From positions 1-6,466 of the forward strand of contig QHTP01000045.1 in NCBI GenBank assembly GCA_003220855.1: 6,466 nucleotides of DNA, in the 5' to 3' direction. Of the stretch, positions 1-5,361 are shown piece by piece. A model generated the notes under the pieces. The model had not been told where the DNA came from, searched no databases, and saw only the letters and a program-made list of their open reading frames with translations. This DNA is from Gemmatimonadota bacterium (GTDB lineage: Bacteria > Gemmatimonadota > Gemmatimonadetes > Gemmatimonadales > GWC2-71-9). The first letter of the stretch is position 1; the number at the start of each line of letters is the position of its first letter. The position numbers and the translations under genes were made by a program.

Positions 1-190
1 TCTCGAGGGCTTCGCGACGATCTACACGGAGGTGGCTCACGCGATCCGCGCCGTGCGACAGGGCCGGCGGCCCGACGGCGAGGTCTTGTTCCCGACCGTC
101 GCGGACGGGCTCGACGGGGTGGAGTTCATCGAAACAGCGGTGAAATCCAGCACGAACGGAGCAACCTGGGTCAGAAAAGAACAGCCGTGA
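1..190 (+). CDS. Gfo/Idh/MocA-family oxidoreductase, C-terminal fragment
   Basis: Only the last 62 residues are inside the window. The reading frame is open from base 2 and ends at TGA 188-190. The peptide contains EGFATIYTEVAHAI, then FPTVADGLDGVEFIETAVKSS close to the end, which is the usual C-terminal pattern of NAD(P)-dependent Gfo/Idh/MocA sugar oxidoreductases (the last helix packing on the alpha/beta substrate domain). These enzymes oxidise or reduce sugars, inositols and related polyols in the cytoplasm. The Rossmann domain and catalytic lysine lie upstream of the window, so the substrate cannot be inferred. The stop overlaps the GTG start of the next gene by 4 nt (GTGA), suggesting one transcript. 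Family assignment is by recognition of the C-terminal pattern only. Confidence 0.8.
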   Translation, partial: LEGFATIYTEVAHAIRAVRQGRRPDGEVLFPTVADGLDGVEFIETAVKSSTNGATWVRKEQP

Positions 191-627
191 CGATCAGATC
201 TTGCGCCGCACCCGCGCGCGAGGTCTACTTGGTGTATCCCCGCGCCGTCGGCCCCGTGTCGAGGTGTACCGTGCCAGCGTTGCAGTGGGCTCGCCTGAAC
301 GCCGATCTCAACCTCCGTCTACGCCGGGGCGCGTGGTACCGCGTCCTGGAGCTCCATCCGCTCGAGGCGGTCCTGGACGTCCGCGGCGGGCGAGTGACCG
401 TGCCGCGACCCTTTCTGGAGATTGTGGGCACGCCGCCCCGCCGCTGGACGGTCGTCGCGGACCTGCGTGATGCGTCACATGTGCCCCCCGACTGGGGAGG
501 CCGCTACGCGGTGTGCCCCAACTGCCGCGAGCGCCAACCATTGGAACGTCGCAGCGACATGCGCTGTCACCGCTGCGGCGGCCAGTTCGAGATCAGCTGG
601 AACGAAGGGTATCTGGCGGCCGGTTAG
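187..627 (+). CDS. Small zinc-ribbon protein of unknown function
   Basis: This 146-residue protein belongs to no family I recognise. Near its C-terminus are two CxxC knuckles, C110-P-N-C113 and C127-H-R-C130, separated by 13 residues: the spacing of a zinc ribbon that binds one zinc ion. The middle (about residues 38-90) is compact and strand-like, with LRRGAWYRVLELHP and a conserved-looking AVLDVRGGRVTVPRPFLEI segment. There is no signal peptide or membrane helix, so it is probably cytoplasmic. The GTG at 187 overlaps the upstream stop (GTGA), favouring translational coupling. An alternative GTG at 271 (residue 29) has GAGG at 261-264 six bases upstream and would give a 118-residue protein that omits an unremarkable leader; I cannot decide between them. 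Its TAG shares bases with the stop of the convergent alpha-galactosidase gene. Confidence 0.72.
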   Translation: MTIRSCAAPAREVYLVYPRAVGPVSRCTVPALQWARLNADLNLRLRRGAWYRVLELHPLEAVLDVRGGRVTVPRPFLEIVGTPPRRWTVVADLRDASHVPPDWGGRYAVCPNCRERQPLERRSDMRCHRCGGQFEISWNEGYLAAG

Positions 628-1787
628 CCGCCCGTGACGGGCGTGACCCGGACCATCACCACGCCGTGCGCGGGCACGGTGGCCATGAAGCGCGCCGGGA
701 ACGTGCCGACGTCGGCGTGAGCCCAGAGGTCGCGCACGCGAGCGGGGCCGCGGATGCCGATGGCTCGCCATGAGGCGGTGATCACCGTCTGCAGCGTCGA
801 GCGGTTGAAGAGTACGAGCGCCCGTGAGCCGTCGCTGAGCGGCTTGGCCCACACCTGAAGGTCGGGTGCGGGCTCCTGTACCAGCATGCCCTGCACGCCC
901 AGGCTGTCCTGATCGACTGCGACGACCTCCCTATTAAGGAGAATGTCGCGCGTCGCCGCCGGCATCGCGCGGACATCGTTCCCTGCCATCAGCGGCGCGG
1001 CCATGACGGCCCACAGGCTGAAGTGGGCACGGTACTCGTCGTCCGTCATGCCGCCGTTGCCGACCTCCAGCATGTCGGGGTCGTTCCAGGCCCCGGGGCT
1101 CGCCGCCAGGGCGTATTGGGCGTTGAGATCGAGCAGGGCGATCATGCTCGCCCAGCGGTCGCCGATGTCGTCGGTGGTGCGCCACAGGTTGCCGGTGCGC
1201 GGGCCCCACTCCCAGGGCCGGTTCGAGCCCCACTCGCAGATGCTGAACACGATGGGCCGGCCCGCCTTGGCGAGCGCGTCGCGAAACTTGGCGTACTGCG
1301 TCGGCGCGTCGAGCCCATCGGAATTACACCAATCCTCCTTGACGTAGTCCACGCCCCACTCGGCGAAGGTACGAGCGTCGATTTCCTCGGAGCCATAGGT
1401 GCCGGGGCGGCGCTGGCACGTCTGGCGCCCCGCGTCGGTGTAGATGCCGAACTTGAGCCCGCGGGAGTGCACGTAGTCCGCGAGCGGCTTGATACCACCG
1501 GGGAAGCGGACGGAATCCGCCACGAGCCGGCCCGCGCCGTCGCGGGCGACTTGCCAGCAGTCGTCGATCACGAGGTATTGATAGCCCGCGTCGCGCATGC
1601 CGCTCTTCGCCATCGCGTCCGCCGTCTCCCTGATGAGCTGCGCGCTGACGTCGCACCCGAAGTGGTTCCAGCTGTTCCAGCCCATCGGCGGCGTGCGGGC
1701 GAGGCGGTTGTCGAGCGGGCGTGCGGGATTGCGCACGACGGCGAGACCGAGGACGAGACAGATGAGCGTGGCGAATCGCGAGAACAC
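624..1787 (-). CDS. GH27 alpha-galactosidase, probably exported
   Basis: This is a glycoside hydrolase family 27 enzyme that releases terminal alpha-linked galactose with retention of configuration. The 387-residue protein starts with the family hallmark PPMGWNSWN (33-41). It then has VIDDCWQ (73-79), the nucleophile region YVKEDWCN with D152 as nucleophile, the acid/base region LWRTTDDIGDRW with D207, and NDPDML (235-240). Residues from about 300 to the end form the small C-terminal beta-sandwich. I chose the GTG at 1787 because AAGGAG lies 7 bases upstream and the protein then opens with a hydrophobic export-like segment (residues 5-18). The longer open frame back to 1988 runs through hairpins and the preceding gene. 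No clear AxA cleavage site is visible, so the product may be released or anchored. It is the last gene after a sugar symporter and a small membrane protein, consistent with periplasmic galactoside use. GH27 enzymes can also act on beta-L-arabinopyranosides, so substrate is inferred. Confidence 0.93.
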   Translation of the reverse strand: MFSRFATLICLVLGLAVVRNPARPLDNRLARTPPMGWNSWNHFGCDVSAQLIRETADAMAKSGMRDAGYQYLVIDDCWQVARDGAGRLVADSVRFPGGIKPLADYVHSRGLKFGIYTDAGRQTCQRRPGTYGSEEIDARTFAEWGVDYVKEDWCNSDGLDAPTQYAKFRDALAKAGRPIVFSICEWGSNRPWEWGPRTGNLWRTTDDIGDRWASMIALLDLNAQYALAASPGAWNDPDMLEVGNGGMTDDEYRAHFSLWAVMAAPLMAGNDVRAMPAATRDILLNREVVAVDQDSLGVQGMLVQEPAPDLQVWAKPLSDGSRALVLFNRSTLQTVITASWRAIGIRGPARVRDLWAHADVGTFPARFMATVPAHGVVMVRVTPVTGG

Positions 1788-1794
1788 GAGACGG

Positions 1795-1800
1795 CTCCTT
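1795..1800 (-). promoter_or_regulatory. Shine-Dalgarno AAGGAG of the GH27 gene
   Basis: CTCCTT on the plus strand reads AAGGAG on the minus strand, 7 bases before the GTG at 1787. It decides the start: the upstream part of the open frame has no comparable site and includes the hairpin region. Confidence 0.8.
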
Positions 1801-1826
1801 TCCGGCACTTGGTCCTCACCCCCTGG

Positions 1827-1851
1827 CCCCCTCTCCGTTCCGGAGAGGGGG
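1827..1851. repeat. Perfect 11-bp hairpin, REP-like or terminator-like
   Basis: The arms 1827-1837 (CCCCCTCTCCG) and 1841-1851 pair perfectly around a 3-base TTC loop. The stem is preceded by a C-rich stretch (CTCACCCCCTGG, about 1815-1826). It sits between the small membrane gene and the alpha-galactosidase gene. No T-run follows on either strand, so a classical intrinsic terminator is unlikely. C-rich 'CTCACCCCCTgGCCCCCTCTCC' hairpins resemble dispersed intergenic repeats that I recall from several GC-rich phyla, but only one copy is seen here. It could also act as an mRNA-stabilising or attenuating structure between the two genes. Confidence 0.6.
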
Positions 1852-1852
1852 G

Positions 1853-1874
1853 ACGGTAGCTCGGGGGCTACCGT
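1853..1874. other. 8-bp stem-loop over the stop of the small membrane gene
   Basis: ACGGTAGC (1853-1860) and GCTACCGT (1867-1874) pair perfectly around a 6-base loop. The right arm includes the stop codon (CTA 1868-1870 on plus, TAG on minus) and the last codons of the small membrane gene. Together with the hairpin at 1827-1851 it makes a double stem-loop in the leader of the downstream GH27 cistron. Its function is unknown; it may be part of the same intergenic element. Confidence 0.45.
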
Positions 1875-2059
1875 GCGCGGCGAGCGAGCGCGAGCATCGC
1901 GACCCCGAAGACGAGCAGCGCCGCGCCCCACACCAGATCGATGGGTACGCCGGCGGGGGCCGTGCCGGGTGTGCCCAGGGTCGCCCATCCGTAGCCCGTG
2001 AGTAGCAGGCCCAGCAGCGTGAAGAACCCGCCGATCGGCAGCCGCACGTCGAGCGACAT
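1868..2059 (-). CDS. Small two-helix membrane protein, possible symporter subunit
   Basis: This 63-residue hydrophobic protein has two predicted transmembrane helices, about residues 8-27 (with a GFFTLLGLLLTGYG core) and 39-59 (IDLVWGAALLVFG). A Gly/Pro-rich turn links them and an Arg-rich tail (ARRAR) ends the protein. The ATG at 2059 overlaps the symporter stop by one base (TGATG), so translation is very likely coupled. A longer open frame to 2245 lies inside the symporter gene and is an overlap artefact. I do not recognise a named family. Small two-helix partners of sodium:solute symporters are known (for example DUF4212, DUF485/YjcH and YhdT types), which makes a subunit or assembly role a reasonable inference from position, size and topology. 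It could instead be an unrelated membrane peptide. Confidence 0.75.
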   Translation of the reverse strand: MSLDVRLPIGGFFTLLGLLLTGYGWATLGTPGTAPAGVPIDLVWGAALLVFGVAMLALARRAR

Positions 2060-3870
2060 CAGAAGAACACCGCGTTCAAGATCACGGTCACCGCCAGCAC
2101 GACCACCGCGAGCGTGACAGGGCGCTGGAACCAGCTGACCGCCGTGTCGACGGGTTTGGGCGTCAGGCCGTACACGAGGCCCCGCAGCTCCTCCGGCGGG
2201 CGCGGTCGGGTGACGAGCGACACGATGATCGTGACCACGAAGCACGTCGTCCAGGCGACGATCGCGGTCCAGAACGTCTGCGCCAGCTCGCTCGGGAACG
2301 TCGTTACGACGCCCAAGTACCCGCCCTTGACGCCCACCGAGGCGCCAGCGGGAAGGGACAGCCCGTGGTGCACGGCCGCCGCGAGCGTGCCGGCGACGAG
2401 CCCCGTGAACGCGCCGTGCCCCGTGGTGCGCTTCCAGAACATCCCCAGCGCGAACGTGGCGAACAGCGGGGCGTTCACGAACGCGAACACGAGCTGCAGG
2501 AAATCCATGATGTTATTGAACGAGGCGGCGACGTAGGCCGCCGCGATCGAGATCGCGACGCCGGCCACGGTCGCGAAGCGCCCCATCGCCAGGTAGTGCG
2601 CGTCGGGCGCGCCCCGACGCACGTAGCTCTGATACAGGTCGTAGGTCCACACGGTGTTGAACGCCGTGACGTTCCCGGCCATCCCCGACATGAACGACGC
2701 GAGCAGGGCGGTGAGGCCGAGCCCCAGGAGTCCGGCGGGGAAAAAGTGCAGCAGCAGCATCGGCGTCGCGAGGTCGTAATCGAGCACAACGCGGCCGCGC
2801 GCGTCGCGGAGCGGCGCGCCGTGCGAATCAACTTTAGGTGGGACGATTCCCACCGCCGGCGCGCCGGAGGTTGGGGAGGTTGGGGAGGTTGTGGAGATCG
2901 AGTACGCGGTCGGCGCCGCGTCCCGCACGCCGCTCGTGGGACTGACGACCAGTGCCAGCATGCCCGGCAGGATCACGAGAAATGGGAACAGCATCTTCGG
3001 GAACGCGGCGATGAGCGGCGTGCGCCGGGCGGCGGTCATCGAGTTCGCAGCCATGGCGCGCTGGACCACCAGGAAGTCGGTGCACCAGTACCCGAACGAC
3101 AGCACGAACCCCAGTCCCATGACGAGGCCGAACCACTCGACGCCCACGGGGTTGGCGGACGCGTGTCCCATGAACGCCCAGCTGCGCGTGTAGGCGCCCG
3201 GCGCGAAGCCCGCCGCGGTGGCGTGGTCGGCGAGCCGCGCCACGAGTCCCGACCACCCGCCCACCGCGCGCAGGCCCAGGAATACCAGTGGCGCGAACCC
3301 GAGCACGATCAGGAAAAACTGCAGCACCTCGTTGTAGATCGCGCTCGTGAGCCCACCCAGGAAGATGTATGCGAGCACCACGCCCGCGGCCATGAGAATG
3401 CTCGAGTCGAAGCTCCAGCCGAGCAGCAGGTGCAGCAGCTTTCCCATGGCGTAGAGCGAGATGCCCGAGGAGAACACCGTCATGATGGCGAACGAGACGG
3501 CGTTCAAGGCGCGCGTCTTTTCGTCGAAGCGCAGCTTCAAGTACTCCGGGACGGAGCGGGCGCGCGAGCCGTAGTAGAATGGCATCATGAACAACCCGAT
3601 GAACACCATCGCCGGGATCGCCCCGATCCAGTAGAAGTGGCTCGTGGCGATGCCGTACTTGGCGCCCGAGGCACCCATCCCGATGACTTCCTGAGCGCCC
3701 AGGTTCGCCGAGACGAAGGCGAGCCCCGTTACCCAAGCGGGAATGGCGCGTCCCGACAGGAAGAAGTCTTCGCTGGTGTGCACGTAGCGCCGCAACGCCG
3801 CGCCGATGCCGAGCACGAACGCGAAATACAGCGCCATCACGGCGTAGTCGACCCAGCCAAGGGTGGTCAT
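2059..3870 (-). CDS. Sodium:solute symporter (SSS family), probable sugar uptake
   Basis: This 603-residue inner-membrane protein has the many hydrophobic helices of the SSS/SGLT family, which uses the sodium gradient to import sugars and other solutes. Visible family features are the first helix at about 6-26, SGRAIPAW (39-46), the unwound-helix region VSANLGAQEVIGM (53-65), VPEYLKLRF (107-115), YWCTDFLVVQRAMAA (261-275), and the TM8-type sodium-site segment LLASFMSGMAGN (389-400) followed by VWTYDLYQ. Residues about 310-368 form a hydrophilic external loop with a TSP micro-repeat. The ATG at 3870 fits the family's N-terminus, but no strong Shine-Dalgarno is visible; a 17-bp duplication lies directly upstream. 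It is followed by a small membrane protein (1-nt overlap) and a GH27 enzyme, so galactose or a galactoside is the likely cargo. That substrate is inferred from context, not from binding residues. Confidence 0.93.
   Translation of the reverse strand: MTTLGWVDYAVMALYFAFVLGIGAALRRYVHTSEDFFLSGRAIPAWVTGLAFVSANLGAQEVIGMGASGAKYGIATSHFYWIGAIPAMVFIGLFMMPFYYGSRARSVPEYLKLRFDEKTRALNAVSFAIMTVFSSGISLYAMGKLLHLLLGWSFDSSILMAAGVVLAYIFLGGLTSAIYNEVLQFFLIVLGFAPLVFLGLRAVGGWSGLVARLADHATAAGFAPGAYTRSWAFMGHASANPVGVEWFGLVMGLGFVLSFGYWCTDFLVVQRAMAANSMTAARRTPLIAAFPKMLFPFLVILPGMLALVVSPTSGVRDAAPTAYSISTTSPTSPTSGAPAVGIVPPKVDSHGAPLRDARGRVVLDYDLATPMLLLHFFPAGLLGLGLTALLASFMSGMAGNVTAFNTVWTYDLYQSYVRRGAPDAHYLAMGRFATVAGVAISIAAAYVAASFNNIMDFLQLVFAFVNAPLFATFALGMFWKRTTGHGAFTGLVAGTLAAAVHHGLSLPAGASVGVKGGYLGVVTTFPSELAQTFWTAIVAWTTCFVVTIIVSLVTRPRPPEELRGLVYGLTPKPVDTAVSWFQRPVTLAVVVLAVTVILNAVFF
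2869..2895. repeat. Three 9-bp tandem units inside the symporter gene
   Basis: GGTTGGGGA occurs at 2869-2877 and 2878-2886, followed by a variant GGTTGTGGA at 2887-2895. On the coding strand the units read Ser-Pro-Thr, Ser-Pro-Thr and Ser-Thr-Thr (residues 326-334) in the large external loop. Unit length is a multiple of three, so copy-number change would not break the frame. The plus strand carries closely spaced G-runs and could form a G-quadruplex. Confidence 0.85.
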
Positions 3871-3871
3871 C

Positions 3872-3905
3872 GTTAAGGACTCAACCCGGTTAAGGACTCA
3901 ACCCG
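3872..3905. repeat. Perfect 17-bp tandem duplication before the symporter start
   Basis: GTTAAGGACTCAACCCG is present at 3872-3888 and again immediately at 3889-3905, without a mismatch. Transcribed from the minus strand, both copies lie in the 5' leader or promoter of the symporter gene, ending one base before its ATG. The second copy contributes the left arm of the TCAACCC/GGGTTGA inverted repeat (3898-3904 / 3919-3925). It may be a doubled operator or a replication-slippage duplication that has displaced the original ribosome-binding site. Confidence 0.9.
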
Positions 3906-4049
3906 CATGTCACGCGCGGGGTTGACGGGTGCTGCTGCGAGCGTGCCACACGAATATTCCCGTCCCTATAGCTCGGACGCAACGGACGACCCGTTGCGGG
4001 CCCCTGAGAGCCTCGCGTCGCGCACGGGCGTCGGGTGGCGCGGCACGGC

Positions 4050-4061
4050 TTCAAATTTGAA
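4050..4061. promoter_or_regulatory. 12-bp palindrome, candidate operator
   Basis: TTCAAATTTGAA is a perfect 12-bp palindrome, strikingly AT-rich within GC-rich DNA, ending 30 bases before the ATG of the beta-barrel gene. Position and symmetry suit a dimeric regulator site or part of a promoter. Palindrome and position are seen; the role is inferred from a single copy. Confidence 0.4.
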
Positions 4062-4079
4062 CAGCACGCGGCAGCCACC

Positions 4080-4085
4080 AGGAGG
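4080..4085 (+). promoter_or_regulatory. Shine-Dalgarno AGGAGG of the beta-barrel gene
   Basis: A full consensus AGGAGG sits 6 bases before the ATG at 4092 (9 before a second ATG at 4095). It shows that the start is here and not at the in-frame ATG at 4035. Confidence 0.85.
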
Positions 4086-4091
4086 ATCACG

Positions 4092-4646
4092 ATGATGACT
4101 CGAGTGATTCGGATCGCGGCAGCGGCATCGCTCGCCGCTGCCTTGCCGCTCGCGGCCCAGCGCGTCGGCACGGTCGAAGTGGGGGCCTTTGCTCGCTACA
4201 CCGATTTCGACAACAGTCTGGGGCTCGGGAACAGGGTCGGCGTGGGGGGACGGGGCGCGGTGTACGTGCGGCCTAACCTCGCGCTCGAGCTGGAAGTGTC
4301 CCGCACGTCGGCCAACCGGCCGGGTGGGTCGGTGTCCTACACCCCGGTGCACGCCCGCGTGGTCGGGGCGTTCGCGACGGGCGGGCGCGCCGAGGTGCTG
4401 CTCGGCGGCGGTTATGTACGCAACTCGTACGGCCGGGCGTTGGCGGTGAGCGATGGCGGTGTTTCGGTTCTCTTGGGGCTCCGCTACCGCGTGGCCGAGC
4501 GCCTGTGGCTGCGGGCTGGATTGGACGCCGACGCCATGTTCTCGACCGACAGCCGGCCCAGCAATCCGCTCCCGTTCTACACGGGGAACTGGGGTCTCCA
4601 GCTCGGCGCCACGCTGCGGCTCAACGGCGGCGGCGGGCAACTGTAA
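4092..4646 (+). CDS. Outer-membrane beta-barrel protein (8-strand type)
   Basis: This 184-residue protein has a clear Sec signal peptide: MMTRVIR, an alanine/leucine-rich core, and likely cleavage after A22 in LPLAAQ. The mature part is built of alternating, Gly- and aromatic-containing strands: TVEVGAFARYTDF, GVGGRGAVYVRPNLALELEVS, HARVVGAFATG, AEVLLGGGYVRNSYG, VSVLLGLRYRVAERLWLRAGLDADAMF and WGLQLGATLRL. This is the pattern of small OmpA/OmpX-like porin-fold proteins, whose length usually falls near 150-200 residues. There is no OmpA-like peptidoglycan-binding domain. The last residue is Leu after a Gly-rich tail, not the typical terminal Phe. It may be structural or a channel; function cannot be specified. 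A GH5-type gene begins 1 base after its stop, implying one operon. Confidence 0.85.
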   Translation: MMTRVIRIAAAASLAAALPLAAQRVGTVEVGAFARYTDFDNSLGLGNRVGVGGRGAVYVRPNLALELEVSRTSANRPGGSVSYTPVHARVVGAFATGGRAEVLLGGGYVRNSYGRALAVSDGGVSVLLGLRYRVAERLWLRAGLDADAMFSTDSRPSNPLPFYTGNWGLQLGATLRLNGGGGQL

Positions 4647-4647
4647 G

Positions 4648-5347
4648 ATGGTGCAGGCCGGCCGCCCCAGGATCGCGGCGCTCCTGGTGGCCGCCGCAGT
4701 CACCGCTTGTCACGCCAATTCCGTCGGCGTGCGGGTCCCGCCCGGCCCCATGCCCGCCCCGGCCCTCCACGTACAGGGGAACGCGCTCGTCGACTCGGCC
4801 GGCCGCCCGCTGCGGCTGCGCGGCGTGAACCGCTCCGGCGCCGAGTACGCGTGCGCGCAAGGGTGGGGCATTTTCGACGGCCCGTCCGATTCCGCCTCGG
4901 TGCCGGGGGATGAGCTTCCAGGCGGCGGGGATGCAGGAGCTGGTGAACGCGGTGCGGGGCACCGGCGCCACCAACGTGATCATGCTGGGCGGCGTACAAT
5001 ACGCCGCGACGTTGTCCCAGTGGCTCGCCAACCAGCCGACCGATCCCTTGAACAACCTGGCCGCCTCCTGGCACGTCTACAATTTCAGCTGGTGTCATGT
5101 GAAAAGCTGCTGGGACGGCCAGCCCGCGCCCGTCGCCCAGCGCGTCCCGCTGGTGCTCGGCGAGCTGGGGCAGAATGACCGCGGCCGCACGTTTGTCGAC
5201 TCGCTGATGGACTGGATGGACGCCCGCAACGGCAGCTACCTCGCGTGGACGTGGGACGTGTGGAAGTCGGTGTGGGACCTGATCCAGAGCTACGACGCAA
5301 CGCCCACCCCCTATGGAGGGGCGTTCAAGGCGCGATTTGGCTCGTAG
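4648..5347 (+). pseudogene. GH5-type glycosidase (cellulase-like), frameshifted by internal deletion
   Basis: Two preserved parts of one gene lie in different frames. The first (4648 to about 4902, 85 residues) has a lipoprotein signal ending TAC (C21) and then the start of a GH5 barrel: VQGNALVDSAGRPLRLRGVN and GWGIFDGPSDSASV. The second (frame of ATG 4910, to TAG 5345-5347) resumes with GMSFQAAGMQELVNAV. It continues through SWHVYNFSW (H55, Y57), VLGELGQND with the nucleophile-type E85, and YLAWTWDVW, to a normal end. Missing is the middle of the TIM barrel, including the Asn-Glu-Pro acid/base motif; I estimate 120-170 codons lost, not a multiple of three. The join is at about 4900-4909. 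Neither half should be active alone. The lack of further damage suggests a recent event or an assembly error. The ATG at 4648 follows the beta-barrel stop by one base. Confidence 0.85.
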
Positions 5348-5361
5348 CCCCGCGGGATCCG

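Larger units (their letters stand above)
3871..4091. other. Divergent intergenic region, symporter operon / beta-barrel gene
   Basis: These 221 bases separate two divergent transcription units and should hold promoters for both. They contain the 17-bp tandem duplication (3872-3905), a short inverted repeat TCAACCC (3898-3904) / GGGTTGA (3919-3925), the 8-bp palindrome GAATATTC (3952-3959), and the 12-bp palindrome at 4050-4061. The stretch from about 3962 to 4049 shows nothing I can name. No convincing -35/-10 pair was found on either strand, and no credible gene lies here. Confidence 0.6.

Noticed and set aside
1023..1859. 278-codon plus-strand open frame opposite the alpha-galactosidase
   Set aside because: It lies antisense to a gene with intact catalytic motifs, has no domain of its own, and is explained by GC-rich codon bias.
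1788..1988. N-terminal extension of the alpha-galactosidase frame back to ATG 1988
   Set aside because: The added residues are Arg/Pro-rich, run through two hairpins and the upstream gene, and would bury the hydrophobic leader. The GTG at 1787 has a strong AAGGAG.
2365..3876. 503-codon plus-strand open frame opposite the symporter
   Set aside because: Its product is dominated by Arg, His, Glu and Gly with no recognisable domain. It is the mirror of a well-supported symporter gene in GC-rich DNA.
3922..3957. Plus-strand TTGACG as -35 with GAATAT as -10 for the beta-barrel gene
   Set aside because: The spacer would be 24 bases, too long for a normal housekeeping promoter, and no better -10 sits at 16-18 bases.
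3945..3982. Minus-strand promoter TTGCGT - 17 bp - GAATAT for the symporter
   Set aside because: Spacing is right, but each box matches only 3 of 6 consensus bases, and the sigma-factor preferences of the host are unknown.
4910..5347. C-terminal GH5 segment as an independent gene from ATG 4910
   Set aside because: It lacks a signal peptide, a clear ribosome-binding site and most of the barrel. The matching N-terminal half directly upstream shows it is a fragment of one gene.
5348..5361. CCCGCGGG palindrome between convergent GH5 and DUF1854 ends as a terminator
   Set aside because: It is only 8 bp with no loop and no T-run, so it is too small to call a terminator.
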